A stretch of 64,000 nucleotides of DNA, taken from assembly GCF_026341815.1 (NCBI RefSeq), contig NZ_JAPENX010000001.1, forward strand, positions 7,114,727 to 7,178,726, given 5' to 3'. This DNA comes from Streptomyces sp. NBC_00572. GTDB lineage: Bacteria > Actinomycetota > Actinomycetes > Streptomycetales > Streptomycetaceae. Shown in pieces: positions 35,790 through 45,428 of this stretch; within the stretch, counting starts at the first letter, position 1; each line of letters starts with the position of its first letter. The notes under the pieces were generated by a model. The model ran no database searches and was not told where the DNA came from. It was given only the letters and a program-made list of their open reading frames with translations. Position numbers and translations under genes: made by a program.

Positions 35790-35822
35790 GAGCCGATGCC
35801 TCTCATCAGAGGGCGTCGGCTC
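35790..35822. terminator. Terminator after the secreted protein gene
   Basis: Stem GAGCCGATGCCTCT pairing with AGAGGGCGTCGGCTC (one mismatch, one bulge) around CATC, 23 nt after the stop codon. Confidence 0.65.
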
Positions 35823-35850
35823 CGCGCCGCCCGGCGTAGATAGAGGATAT

Positions 35851-36555
35851 GTGAGTACCGAGTTGCACAGCCGGAAGACGGCCGCGGTGGAAGTCCAGAA
35901 CCTGCGTTACAGCATCGGCGATCGTCGCCTTCTCGATGGCCTGACCCTCAACGTGCCTGCCGGGTCGTCCGTTGCGGTCACGGGCCCCAGCGGCTCGGGG
36001 AAGACGACGCTCCTGTGCTGCCTGAGTGGCTTGATTAGCCCCTCCTCAGGCATGGTGCGCGTCGGGGGTGTCGATATCACGCAGGCATCCGCAGGTGAGC
36101 GTGCCGCCTTGCGACTGCGCACTGTGGGGACCGTGTATCAGTTCGGCGAACTGATACCAGAGCTGTCCCCGCTGGAGAACGCGGCCCTGCCCGTCCTCCT
36201 CGCCGGCGGCAGCGCAAAGGGCGCGTACGCCGACGCACAGCAGCTGCTGGACGAGCTCGGTGTGCAGGGTGCGTCGTCCAAGACGACGGGAGCGCTGTCG
36301 GGCGGGGAGCGCCAGCGTGTCGCTGTCGCGCGGGCGCTGATTGGCAAGCCCTCGGTGGTGCTGGCGGACGAACCCACTGGATCGCTCGACCAGCGGACCG
36401 GGGACGTGGTGGCCGACCTGCTGTTCGGGCTCCCTGCTCGCTTCGGGTGCGCTTTGATTGTTGTCACGCACAACCCGCAGATCGCGGACCGCGCCGACCG
36501 AGCCCTTGAGCTGGCGGAAGGCCGGCTGATCGCCGACTCGGGGGAGGCCAGGTGA
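35851..36555 (+). CDS. ABC transporter ATP-binding protein (MacB/LolD type)
   Basis: 234 aa, GTG 35851 after AGAGGA. Walker A GPSGSGKT at 45-52, Q-loop YQFGELIPELS, signature LSGGERQR at 149-156, Walker B VVLADEPTGSLD (DEP 173-175) and H-loop THNP. The spacing is that of LolD/MacB-type exporters, which pair with FtsX-like permeases. It overlaps the permease gene by 4 nt (GTGA), so the two are translationally coupled. Substrates of such Streptomyces pairs are often peptides or lipoproteins. Confidence 0.93.
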   Translation: MSTELHSRKTAAVEVQNLRYSIGDRRLLDGLTLNVPAGSSVAVTGPSGSGKTTLLCCLSGLISPSSGMVRVGGVDITQASAGERAALRLRTVGTVYQFGELIPELSPLENAALPVLLAGGSAKGAYADAQQLLDELGVQGASSKTTGALSGGERQRVAVARALIGKPSVVLADEPTGSLDQRTGDVVADLLFGLPARFGCALIVVTHNPQIADRADRALELAEGRLIADSGEAR

Positions 36556-38729
36556 ACAGGCATCTGGCGATGCTCCGTCTGGGACACCGTGTGGGGCGGG
36601 CGAGTGGTGCGTCCGGACTGGTGCACCGCTTCGGGCTCTTCGCCGCATCCTTCCTTGTCCTGATGGTGACCTGGAGTCTCCTGGCGGTGGATGCCAGCCT
36701 GGAGGCCAGACAAGAGAGGCAGGATGCCCGCTCTCCGGTCTCGACCGACCAGCGGCAGGAAGCCGTGGCCCGATGGCTTGAACGTCCGGACTACGCGGAT
36801 GGCGAAGCGGTGTCCGTGATCTTCACCGAGCCTCTGAGCGCCTCCGCTGCCCCTCCTCCTGGCCTTGACCGGTGGCCTGAGAAGGGCGAGGTGTTCCTCT
36901 CCCCGCAGGCTGCCAGGCATGCCGACGGGGTGCTCGTCTCTCGCTACGGCACCATGGCGGGAACCATCGGACGGCAGGGCCTGACCGAGCCCGATGAGCT
37001 GCTCGTCTACACCCGCTCCCCCATCGAGGGGATCTTCGACGAGACGACCCTTAACACCTTCATCTCCGGCTTCGGGCGTCCGGGATCTCAGTTCCTCGAC
37101 TATTTCACGGTCAGTCACCAGTTCGAGCGCTCCCCAATGGACTTGTGGGTGCTGCTGTTGCTGTTCACGGTGCTGCCGGCGACAGCCGCCCTCCTGGTCG
37201 TCGTGCGCGGTGGCTCGGAGCTGCGGGACCGCCGTATCTCCATGCTCGAAGCCCTCGGTGCTTCTCGCCTGTCGCGCCTCCTCGTGGTGATCGGTGAGGC
37301 CGCTGTCCCCGTGACCGCGGGTTCACTGCTGGCCGCGGCCACGGCCTGGGCGACGACGCTCTGGGACATCCGCCTTCCCTTCACCGGGCATACCGTCGCC
37401 GCTGGCGATCTGGCCCGTGTACGCCCCTGGCTCCCTGTCCTGATCGTAGCCACGGCCGCACTCATCGCGGGCGTCAGCGCCCTGCGGTACGCCAGGCCGC
37501 CCAAGCGGACCTCCACTCGCCCCCAGCAGACCAAGACGGCGTCGGGCCGAACGACCTGGATCCTGTGCGGGGCGGGATCCGCACTGTGCCTGTACGGGAC
37601 ATGGCGCGCGGACGGTCCCGGCAGGGTCGTCTTCTTCTTGGGCGTCGTACTCGTGCTTGGTGTCCTGCCCAGCCTCGGGGGGCGTCTGTCCGGTGCGCTG
37701 GGTTCGGCTATCGCGTCCTTCTCCGTTCGCCGGGGTGGCCCCGCGGGGGTGATCGCCGGACGGTGGCTTGCAGCCCGTCCGGTCGTCCTCGCCGTGCTCA
37801 GCGCATCCATGATCGTGGGACTGGGACTGACAACACTGGGGCAGGTCGTCACCAGCCAGCTCGCAGGACCGGAAATCGTCGCCAAGCAACTGGCTGGCGC
37901 AACGGACCGAAACGCGATCCTGATCAACGCATCCGGCGACCCCTCCCGGTTCGACCGGCTCCGCAAAGACCTCCCCGGACAGCCCTCGGTCCTCTTGTAC
38001 TCGGAGAACGACAGGGTCGTGTTCTCCGGCAACTGCACGTCCCTGGCCTTCTTCGGCCCGATGACAACCTGCCCCAAGAAGAGCACTGCACTGACCGATG
38101 TCACCAAGAACATCGGACCTGGACCGCAGAGAGCGCTGGCCGTCCTCGGGCTCACCCCGGACAGGGTGAATGTCACGTCCAGCCACCCGGGCATCACGGA
38201 TCCCGAAAAGGTCTCGCTCGTCGTCTTCAACACGGCGGGCGACGCGGGAGCCGACCGCGTCTGGGAAGCCGCCTATCGCACCCTGGGCCTACCCATGCTC
38301 GACGTGCCCGTGGAGGCCGGAATGCTGGGGGCACAGGCACGAGCCGGATACGTCAAATGGGTCCTGGACGCGGCACTCATCGGCCTTGCGGCCCTCGTCC
38401 TTGCCGGGGTGGTGGGTGCAGCATCCGTCTTCGACGACCAGGCACGTGGTCTCGGCCCGATCGCCTCGTTCCGCAACGACCGACGCTTCTACGTGCAGGT
38501 CGCCTTCTGGAACCTTTCCGTCCCGCTCGCAGTCGTCGGCGTCGGAGCCGGTGCCGCCACCTACCTGCTCGGACAGATGCTCCTATCCATCGGCGACGGC
38601 GGCGAACTCTCCGTCGGCCTCGTCGCCACCGGCTCCCTTCTCATCGCCCTCGGCGGCCTCGTCGTCGCCGTCGTCTGCGGTGAGATCGCCGTGCGCCGCG
38701 CTCGTACATGGCGTCCCACCGGCGATTGA
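36552..38729 (+). CDS. FtsX-like ABC transporter permease
   Basis: 725 aa. An N-terminal helix (FGLFAASFLVLMVTWSLLAVDA) precedes an extracytoplasmic domain of about 150 residues. Three or four helices follow (MDLWVLLLLFTVLPATAALLVVV.., LLVVIGEAAVPVTAGSLLAAATAW, WLPVLIVATAALIAGVSALRY), then a second membrane set and domain, and finally FtsX-like helices at about 595-715. The duplicated layout resembles MacB-like permeases with two FtsX domains. It works with the ATPase encoded just upstream. Confidence 0.88.
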   Translation: MNRHLAMLRLGHRVGRASGASGLVHRFGLFAASFLVLMVTWSLLAVDASLEARQERQDARSPVSTDQRQEAVARWLERPDYADGEAVSVIFTEPLSASAAPPPGLDRWPEKGEVFLSPQAARHADGVLVSRYGTMAGTIGRQGLTEPDELLVYTRSPIEGIFDETTLNTFISGFGRPGSQFLDYFTVSHQFERSPMDLWVLLLLFTVLPATAALLVVVRGGSELRDRRISMLEALGASRLSRLLVVIGEAAVPVTAGSLLAAATAWATTLWDIRLPFTGHTVAAGDLARVRPWLPVLIVATAALIAGVSALRYARPPKRTSTRPQQTKTASGRTTWILCGAGSALCLYGTWRADGPGRVVFFLGVVLVLGVLPSLGGRLSGALGSAIASFSVRRGGPAGVIAGRWLAARPVVLAVLSASMIVGLGLTTLGQVVTSQLAGPEIVAKQLAGATDRNAILINASGDPSRFDRLRKDLPGQPSVLLYSENDRVVFSGNCTSLAFFGPMTTCPKKSTALTDVTKNIGPGPQRALAVLGLTPDRVNVTSSHPGITDPEKVSLVVFNTAGDAGADRVWEAAYRTLGLPMLDVPVEAGMLGAQARAGYVKWVLDAALIGLAALVLAGVVGAASVFDDQARGLGPIASFRNDRRFYVQVAFWNLSVPLAVVGVGAGAATYLLGQMLLSIGDGGELSVGLVATGSLLIALGGLVVAVVCGEIAVRRARTWRPTGD

Positions 38730-38734
38730 CGCGC

Positions 38735-38825
38735 CTCGACAAGATGGACTCCGGCGCTGATCACTGACTGCTTGGTCAGTGGTATTCCGCGTCCAGCGAT
38801 AGCCGGGCTTACCGATAACGGGCAT
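38735..38825 (-). pseudogene. Start of a gene lost by truncation
   Basis: ATG 38825 follows a good GAAGGAGA site and reads MPVIGKPGYRWTRNTTDQAV, but the frame then runs antisense through the end of the permease gene. It looks like the first codons of a gene once downstream of the MFS transporter and now cut off. The family is not recognised. Confidence 0.3.
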
Positions 38826-38829
38826 GAAC

Positions 38830-40074
38830 GTTTCTCCTTCGTTGAGGGGTGAGGGCGGTGGGGTGGAGGTGCGGCGGTGCCGGCCGGGTCGGCGGCGGGG
38901 CCGAGTACGGGCCGGGAGAGTGCGAAGACGGTGGTGGCGAGGATGGCGCTGGCGGCGGGGAGCGCGGACAGGCTGAGGAGGTGGTCGGCGAGGTGGCCGG
39001 CGATGACGGTGCCTGCGGCCTTGCCGGTGCCGACGGCGAGGATCAGCCAGGAGTACGCCTCGGTGGTCCGCGAGGCGGGGGCGAGGGCGTCGATCGTCTC
39101 GAAACAGCAGGTGATGACCATGGTGAGGAACAGCCCGGGAATGGCGGCGGAGACGAGCGCCGTGTGCGGGCCCGGCTGGATCAGCAGCCCCAGCCAGCCC
39201 GCCGCGAACAGCGCGGAAGTGCTAAAGAGTTGGGTGGCGGGTGCTGCTCGGCGGGCGAGCCGTGCGAAGAGCATGCCGCCGAGGAACGATCCGGTGGAGA
39301 ACGCTGCCGGTAGTACCCCGGTCAGCCAGCTTGTTTGTGTGTTTCGGCGATGGCCGCGGACCAGACGCCGAGCCCGCCCAGGCAAACACCGACGGCGGCA
39401 AGGCCGGTGCACAGCAGCGCCATGCCGCTGCTCGCGAGAGGCTGGCGCTTCGCCGGCAGGGTGGTATCGGCGACGGCCTCGTGGTGGGGGCGCCAGGCGC
39501 GTGAGGGCGCGGAGGTGAGGACGGCGGCGGTGCCGCACAGGCCGAGCGCGGAGGCTGCAGCCAGGGAGGTGTTCGCGCCGAATGTAACGGCGAGCGAGGT
39601 GGCCAGGAGCGGCCCGGTGACTTACATGAGGCCCTGGGAGCCGGTGTCGAGGGCCTGGATGACTTTCCTCTGACCCGGGTCGGTCACGACGCTCGGCCAC
39701 AGAGACCGCAGGCCCGACTCCAGTGGCGGGGCGGCGAGGCTGGCGAGCGCGCCGGCGCTGCCGATGGCCCAGGTGCTGCCACCCGGTCCGATGACGGGCA
39801 GGGCGAGCAGGCTGCTGCTGGCGATGACGGAGGCGGGCGCGCTCACGCGGGTCTGCCCGTACCGGTCCATGAGCCGGCCCTTCACCGGCTGGGTGACACT
39901 GGCGGTCAGCCCGTAGACAGCGGCGAGCGTGCTGGCCGTCGTCAACGACCCGCCGCCGCCGGTGACCCACAGGACCAGGGAGACGGCGACCATGCCGCTG
40001 GGCATCCGGCCGGTAAGGGTGCCGGCCAGCAGTCGCAGGACGTGGCGCGTGCCCAGAACGGCCTGGTAGGTCAC
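38830..40074 (-). pseudogene. MFS transporter with nonsense and frameshift mutations
   Basis: GTG 40074 begins VTYQAVLGTRHVLRLLAGTLTGRMPSGM, the first helix of an MFS exporter. GRLMDRYGQTR is the MFS loop motif. At 39622 GLM is followed by TAA and then, in the same frame, VTGPLLATSLAVTFGANTS. A frame change near 39330 leads to WLTGVLPAAFSTGSFLGGMLFARLARR.. and FLTMVITCCFETIDALAP..IAGHLADHLL. About twelve helices would be present if repaired, so it is probably a decayed drug exporter. Confidence 0.75.
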
Positions 40075-40168
40075 GGGCGGTGGGGCGATGGGGCGTTCGG
40101 CCAGGAGCAAGGAGGGGTGGGGACTTTCCGGGAGGAGGCGGAGGCGCCGCCCGCGGCCCGTGCTGGAG

Positions 40169-41175
40169 TCAGAGGCGGCGCGGGACGCGGGACGGGGCGG
40201 CCTGTGCGGGAGGCAGCGGGGTGGCCCGGACGCCGGGCGGGGTCTTGATGTGCCGGGGCTGCGGAGTGCGGTGCGGGGGCAGGACGGCGATCGTGTCCTC
40301 GAAGGCGGCGAGGGCCTGGCGGAGCTGCTGGTCTAGGACGTCGGTCTGGACCATGAGGCCGCGCAGCCGTACGGACAGATCCCGGCCGGCGACCGTCTCG
40401 GTGGCGAGCGCGAAGTCGGCGCATTCGGCCAAGAGGTCGGAGAGCTGGGAGAGGTGATGGGGACCGCCGCCGCCGGCGACGTGGTCGAGTACCTCGGCGA
40501 CCGTCTGGCTCTGCGTGGCGCCGGCGACGTCCTCGATGAGGTCGGCCAGCGCCGGAAGCGTCCGCGCCGAGGGCGCGGCGGGGGAACTGTCCGCGTGAGT
40601 GCAGTACGCCGGGCTGGATGGCCGGCGGCAGGTCGGCCAGCGCCTGGTCGTGGGTATCGTACCGGCCCAGGACGCACAGCGTGCTGCTGTCGACGTCCCC
40701 GGCGACGATGAGGACGCAGTCCTCGGCGGGCAGGTCGAGGTCGGGCACACCGACGACGGTGAGCTGCCGACCGGCCGCGTCGTACCGGCTCTCGTACAGG
40801 TACATCATGTGCTGGCGGCGGGCATCGTGGGCGTGGGCGGTCCACCGTGCTTCTTCGGCAGCGGGCAGCTCGGGCCCGGGATGCGGAGGGGCTTCCTGCA
40901 CGGCAAGGTCCCGCAGGAACCGTGCCCGCTGGGCCCAGGTGACGTGGCACTGCCGGACGGCCGCCCGGTCGATGCTCGTTTCATCCGAGAGACGGCGGCG
41001 GGCAAGGTCTGCGGCGGCTTCGAGGTCGTCCACGAGCAGGCTCCACCCGGGCCCGTGCCGGGTGGGCGGCTGGAACCCGAGGGCGGCACGCGCACGGTGG
41101 ATCAGGAGTTCCGTGTGGGGAAGGAGGGCGGCGAACCCCGCCTCCTGCCTCAGGTGCTGCTCTGAAACGATCTCC
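40169..41175 (-). pseudogene. Unknown soluble protein, frameshifted
   Basis: A long minus-strand frame (..LEREIVSEQHLRQEAGFAAL.. DDLEAAADLARRRLSDETSIDRAAVRQCHVTWAQRARFLRDLAV.. DLPAEDCVLIVAGDVDSSTLCVLGRYDTHDQALADLPPA) shifts near 40600 into ..TLPALADLIEDVAGATQSQTVAEVLDHV.. ALAAFEDTIAVLPPHRTPQPRHIKTPPGVRATPLPPAQ, ending at TGA 40169. It is helix-rich with no membrane segment. I do not recognise the family. The start is probably lost where an IS5-type fragment begins near 41288. Confidence 0.5.
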
Positions 41176-41287
41176 CGCTCCAGGACGACGTGCTCGGGCC
41201 AGCCGGTGCTGGCCCGCGACGTGACCGAGCACCTGCCTGGACGGTGCGCCGCCCGGGTCGAGAACTACTCGCTCCGCGTCTGGCCAG

Positions 41288-41407
41288 TTCAAACGGCTCC
41301 GCACCCGCTACGAACGACGCGCCGATCTCCATCACAGGCTACTCGAACTGGCCTGCAGCCTCATATGCCTCCGCCGGCTCCAGCGCGGCCAATCGCCCGG
41401 TCAGTAG
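41288..41407 (+). pseudogene. C-terminal fragment of an IS5-type transposase
   Basis: FKRLRTRYERRADLHHRLLELACSLICLRRL ending at TAG 41407 resembles the last 35 or so residues of many Streptomyces IS5-type transposases (RRxRTRYERRxDLHxGLLxLACxxICxRRL). Nothing upstream belongs to it. Confidence 0.6.
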
Positions 41408-41709
41408 CGGACGCGAGCCTCGGACCCACTGATACGCACGATGCAGTTCTTGAAGAGCCGCATCGGAGGCTGCTGGCCGTCGACCGGAGCCAGTGTGAGC
41501 TCCAAGTCATGCAACGGCTTGACCAGGGCGACAAACCTGGACCCATCCGGGTCAGGGCCTCTGAAGGCCGCCCACGCCTCGAACAATGGCCTCACGCTCT
41601 CCCAGCCCGGCCCCGGGATGAAGTGCGCCAGGAAGAACGGCTGATCACAGTCGTACTCACTGAGCTCACCAACCAGGACGTCTCCCCGTAAGAGCTGCCA
41701 CCGCGTCAT
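41401..41709 (-). CDS. Small hypothetical protein
   Basis: 102 aa from ATG 41709. The sequence MTRWQLLRGDVLVGELSEYDCDQPFFLAHFIPGPGWESVRPLFEAWA is well formed: a beta-rich start with an aromatic PFFLAHF block, then an amphipathic end (LFKNCIVRISGSEARVRY). It is cytoplasmic, without signal or membrane segment. Proteins of this size and type are frequent beside mobile elements and toxins in Streptomyces and could be immunity-like, but no family is assigned. It converges with a transposase fragment and overlaps its stop by 7 nt. Confidence 0.6.
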   Translation of the reverse strand: MTRWQLLRGDVLVGELSEYDCDQPFFLAHFIPGPGWESVRPLFEAWAAFRGPDPDGSRFVALVKPLHDLELTLAPVDGQQPPMRLFKNCIVRISGSEARVRY

Positions 41710-41800
41710 CTGCTGTCCCCGTCCCCCACCGTCCAGCCGAGTTCGCATCTTCGCAGCGCATAACTCTCTGGCCAAGCGCTTCATTCTGAAACGATCAGTA

Positions 41801-41843
41801 AGTGGTCTGCGCTCGAAGTCCTTTGGGGGTTGACCCCGGAGCC
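41801..41843 (+). repeat. 43-bp inverted repeat, left copy
   Basis: It begins AGTGGTCTGCGCTCGAAGTC and ends GGGTTGACCCCGGAGCC. Its reverse complement matches 45657-45699 at 42 of 43 positions, and similarity stops sharply at both edges. The two copies bound 3,899 bp. Each copy also contains a small palindrome GGGGTTGACCCC. Confidence 0.9.
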
Positions 41844-41893
41844 AATCTCCTTGACTGACGCCTCGTTGCGCTGTCACAGGATCCACCGCTTGC

Positions 41894-42110
41894 TCACGTC
41901 CGGGCGTTCCCACAGGGCGCGGCCCACAAGTCCCATCGGTACACAGCTCCGTGTACCTCCCCGAAGCGTTCCTCGTAACCGGGGATGTCGCACTGGGTGT
42001 GGTTGGCCAACCTCGTCGACCAGGGCCTCGGCGAAGGGCTTGTCGGTCGTTGCAGCCGAGCGTGCGGTTCGATGATGCTCCAGAACGACTCGAGGTCCAG
42101 GGCAGGGAGC
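41894..42110 (-). pseudogene. DUF4240-like protein fragment
   Basis: Minus-strand reading LDLESFWSIIEPHARLQR.. then VHGAVYRWDLWAA resembles DUF4240 proteins, which begin with an xFWxxIE helix and carry RGAVYRWDLWAA. The middle is out of frame and the C terminus is missing. DUF4240 proteins are small cytoplasmic proteins often found near toxins. It lies inside the inverted-repeat unit. Confidence 0.5.
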
Positions 42111-42324
42111 TCTCCCGCCCGCGTACGACAGTGGCTGTTGGCCGCCGACTGGCAGGCCCGCATGTCAGGGGGACGGCTCTTGTGGCGCTAACCCGTACCG
42201 GGTATCGAGGCGCGGCCAGGTGCGCTTCCGGTGTAGTTGAGATCGACGAGCCTGTTACGCGCGCCGGGGTTACGTTGGAAGCGACGGCGAGGGGGCGGCA
42301 GAAGTCCCGACGACGGAGGCTGTA

Positions 42325-42786
42325 ATGGCTGCGATGGCCGACGACCCAACCCGCCGCGTGGCCGACACGCCACGAGAATCCTGGCGCCTCACCTTCCACT
42401 TCGACGGCGAGTCCGTACAGCTGGCCGAGAGCGAGCGTCTGCCGATGTTGGCTCCTGCGGCTGTCGGTGAGCCGCCGCGAGGTGGCGAGAACTCGGGGGC
42501 CTGGGTGGAGGTCCTCGACTCGGGCGGAACAGCCTTGTACCACCAGCTGCTGCATGACCCGTTCCACCTTCGCGCGGAACACCACTCGCCTGACGGACGC
42601 ATCGAGGTCCACTGGCGTCCGCCGGAGCCGACGGACTTCGAGGTGATCGTGCCGGCCCTGCGGCAGGCGGAGACCGTGAGCGTGTGGGCGACTCCACCCG
42701 ACGAGTACGAGCGACGAAGCGCGGCACGCATGCAAGGGCAATTCGCCTTGCACGAGCGTAGGGGAGACCCTCATGGGCGCGGGTGA
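42325..42786 (+). CDS. Hypothetical protein coupled to the M64-VWA gene
   Basis: 153 aa, ATG 42325 with GGAGG 5 nt upstream. After a short polar start it reads SWRLTFHFDGESVQLAESERLPML, WVEVLDSGGTALYHQLLHDPFHLRAEHHSPDG and PTDFEVIVPALRQAETVSVWATPP, a beta-sandwich-like pattern without signal or membrane segments. Its stop lies 14 nt inside the next gene, so the two are translationally coupled. It is probably a partner of the peptidase (chaperone, substrate or inhibitor), inferred only from coupling. Confidence 0.7.
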   Translation: MAAMADDPTRRVADTPRESWRLTFHFDGESVQLAESERLPMLAPAAVGEPPRGGENSGAWVEVLDSGGTALYHQLLHDPFHLRAEHHSPDGRIEVHWRPPEPTDFEVIVPALRQAETVSVWATPPDEYERRSAARMQGQFALHERRGDPHGRG

Positions 42787-45418
42787 CGGCAGCATCGGGT
42801 CGGCCACCAAAGTCGTCGACCACGGTTCCCCCTTGGCGCGTTGGGACCTCGTCGTCCTCGGCGACGGCTACCAGGCGAGCGAACTCGGCAAGTTCCACTC
42901 CGACGTGCAGGCCTTCATCGACCGCATCCGCACCACCCCGCCATTCGACGAGTTGTGGTGCGGCATCAACGTATGGCGGGTGGACGTAACATCTACGGAC
43001 AGCGGGGCCGACGACCCCACCGGCTGCGGCGGGACCGGCGCGACACCGAGGACCTTCTTCGACGCCACGTTCTGCAGCCCATGGGGCTCGACGACGCTGG
43101 AGCGGCTTCTGACCGTCGACAGCACTCGGGCGGACGCCGCGGCCAAGGCGGCCGTGCCGCTGCGCAACCAGACACTCGTCATCGTCAACTCGGCGAAGTA
43201 CGGCGGCGCCGGAGGTTCCGTGGCCAGCTGCTCGACCCATGCGTCGTCGGCCGAGATCGCGATCCACGAGATTGGGCACTCGGCTTTCGGTCTGGCCGAT
43301 GAGTACGAGAACGGCGGCAACGCTTCCGGTCCCGAACCGCCCGAGCCCAACGTCACCTTCGACGCCAACCGCACAACGAACAAATGGCGCGATCTGATCG
43401 CAGCCAGCACACCGATGCCGTCCTCGTGCAACAGCGGCTGCACCGGCTGCACACCGCCCGCCTCACCGCCACCGGCCGGGGCGGTCGGGGCGTACGAGGG
43501 GGCCGTGTATGTCAGGTGCGGCGCCTACCGACCCCTGCCCAGTTGCTACATGCGCGACTACGGTCCCTTCTGCCCCGTGTGTTCCCGAGTTATCAGGCAG
43601 GCACTTCAACAACATCTGCCCCCGGAATCCATCGCGCTGCAAACCCCGGGCGTCGCGTTCGGAAACGTGCCGGAAGGTGTGGGCGGAGTAGGCCAGACCA
43701 CCTTCCGTGCCGTCGTGTTTGAGGTGCAAACGTGCCGCCGGCTGACCTTCCGCGTGGTCAGCGGCCCCACGGGCGCCTTCACCGCAGTGCCTCCAGCACA
43801 GGCCCAGGTGCTCGCCGGACCCTACACTCCCGCGAACTACGCGCGGCTCTGGATCTCGTACACGTCGACCACAGCGGGCGACACCGCAAGCGGCTCCGTC
43901 ACCGTCCGCCTCGACCAGACCGGGCAAACGTGGACTATCCCGATAAGTGCGGCCACCGTCGCACGCCCGCGCACTGAGGTCGTACTGGTCCTCGACCGGT
44001 CAGGCAGCATGAAGGAGGAAGCAGGCGACGGCACGACGAAGGTCCAGAAGCTCCGGGAGGCGGCCGGCGTCTTCATCCAATCCATGCTGCCCGGGGACGG
44101 CTTGTCCGTCGTCCGCTTCGACAGTACGGCGCAACGCCTCACCGACGTCACCGATGTCGGGCCCGCTCCCTCGGGTTCCGGCCGCTCCGCCGCACTCAAT
44201 CAGATCAACAGCCCCGCATTGGATCCCGGTGCGAACACCTCGATCGGCGCCGGCGTACAGGCCGGTCGTACCGCACTCGTCGATGGCCAGGCCGCAGCCT
44301 CCACACCGTACGGAACCCAAGCCATGGTCATCCTGACCGACGGCATGGAGAACACCGCACCCACGATCGCCACGGCGAGCGCGGGCCTCTCAGCGAACAC
44401 GTTCGCCATCGGGCTCGGCCTGCCGCACAACATCAGCGTTGCCGCACTCCAGGCACTCACCCAGGGCAACAAGGGCTACCTGCTGGTGACAGGCGCGCTC
44501 GACGAGTCCCAGCGCCACCGCCTTGCGAAGTACTTCCTTCAGGTGCTCGCCGGCGTCAACAACGCCGGCATAGTCCTCGACCCCCACGGCGAACTGCCCC
44601 TCGGACGCGAGCACCGCATCCCCTTCACCGTCAGTGAGGCCGACATCGGTCTCGACGCCTTCCTGCTCACCTCCTACCCCTACGCCGTGGACTTCCGACT
44701 GGAAACGCCGGACGGCACGGTCTTCGAGGCCGACACAGCAGCTGAACTTGGAACCGGCGACTACGTCGTGGGCGACGACGTGGCCTACCACCGGTTGGCG
44801 CTGCCCGCAGTACCCGACCCGGCTGTGTCGGCCCACCAGGGCGTGTGGACTGCGGTACTGAAACGGCTCCGCGAGTCCGAAACGCAGACCGCGCTGCCCT
44901 ACGACCTGCTGGTCCACTGCCACTCGAACCTGTCCTTCCAGGCAGATGCCCTGCAAGGCGACCTCCGGCCGGGCGCGGACGTGGCGCTCATCGCCCGCCT
45001 TCGCGAATACGACGTACCGGTCGAGGACCGCGCGACGGTGTGGGCGGAGGTCACATGGCCGAGCGGCGGCAGCCACACCGTGCTCCTGAAACCGAAGCCC
45101 GGCGGCGACTACGCCGGTAGTTTCAGAACCACCGCACCGGGCTTGTACACCATCCGGGTTCGCGCGCACGGCGAGACTCTCCACGGAAGTCCGTTCACCC
45201 GCGAACAACTGCTGACGGCCCAGGCCGTCGTCGGTGGCGCCGGAACGCCAGGGCAGGAGCCGGGCGACGACCGGCTCGTGGAGTTGCTGTGCTGCCTGGT
45301 CTCCAGCGGCGCGATCGGCCCCGCCTTCTTCGAGCAGTGGGGCATGGATCCGAACCTTGCCCGCCGTTGCCTCGCGCGCCTTTGTCGGGAACGCCCCGAC
45401 CAGCCAGGCGACGGCTGA
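42773..45418 (+). CDS. M64-type metallopeptidase fused to a von Willebrand A domain
   Basis: 881 aa, no signal peptide. Residues 1-290 match M64 (IgA peptidase-like) enzymes: WDLVVLGDGYQASEL, VIVNSAKYGGAGG and the zinc motif HEIGHSAFGLADEYE with His165, Glu166, His169 and likely Asp175. A beta domain (VAFGNVPEGVGGVGQTTF..) spans 295-400. A VWA domain follows with MIDAS VLDRSGSM (Asp408, Ser410, Ser412), NTSIGAGV and LTDGMEN. The tail (600-881) has further beta domains (HTVLLKPKPGGDYAGSFRTTAPGLYTIRVRAHG) and a cysteine-bearing end. It overlaps the 153-aa gene and lies inside 43-bp inverted repeats. Confidence 0.88.
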   Translation: MGAGDGSIGSATKVVDHGSPLARWDLVVLGDGYQASELGKFHSDVQAFIDRIRTTPPFDELWCGINVWRVDVTSTDSGADDPTGCGGTGATPRTFFDATFCSPWGSTTLERLLTVDSTRADAAAKAAVPLRNQTLVIVNSAKYGGAGGSVASCSTHASSAEIAIHEIGHSAFGLADEYENGGNASGPEPPEPNVTFDANRTTNKWRDLIAASTPMPSSCNSGCTGCTPPASPPPAGAVGAYEGAVYVRCGAYRPLPSCYMRDYGPFCPVCSRVIRQALQQHLPPESIALQTPGVAFGNVPEGVGGVGQTTFRAVVFEVQTCRRLTFRVVSGPTGAFTAVPPAQAQVLAGPYTPANYARLWISYTSTTAGDTASGSVTVRLDQTGQTWTIPISAATVARPRTEVVLVLDRSGSMKEEAGDGTTKVQKLREAAGVFIQSMLPGDGLSVVRFDSTAQRLTDVTDVGPAPSGSGRSAALNQINSPALDPGANTSIGAGVQAGRTALVDGQAAASTPYGTQAMVILTDGMENTAPTIATASAGLSANTFAIGLGLPHNISVAALQALTQGNKGYLLVTGALDESQRHRLAKYFLQVLAGVNNAGIVLDPHGELPLGREHRIPFTVSEADIGLDAFLLTSYPYAVDFRLETPDGTVFEADTAAELGTGDYVVGDDVAYHRLALPAVPDPAVSAHQGVWTAVLKRLRESETQTALPYDLLVHCHSNLSFQADALQGDLRPGADVALIARLREYDVPVEDRATVWAEVTWPSGGSHTVLLKPKPGGDYAGSFRTTAPGLYTIRVRAHGETLHGSPFTREQLLTAQAVVGGAGTPGQEPGDDRLVELLCCLVSSGAIGPAFFEQWGMDPNLARRCLARLCRERPDQPGDG

Positions 45419-45428
45419 TCCCGCCTAC

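Noticed and set aside
41831..41843. The 43-bp repeat as a plain transcription terminator
   Set aside because: The internal palindrome is short, and a terminator would not be duplicated over 43 bp with sharp edges on both sides of a 3.9-kb unit.
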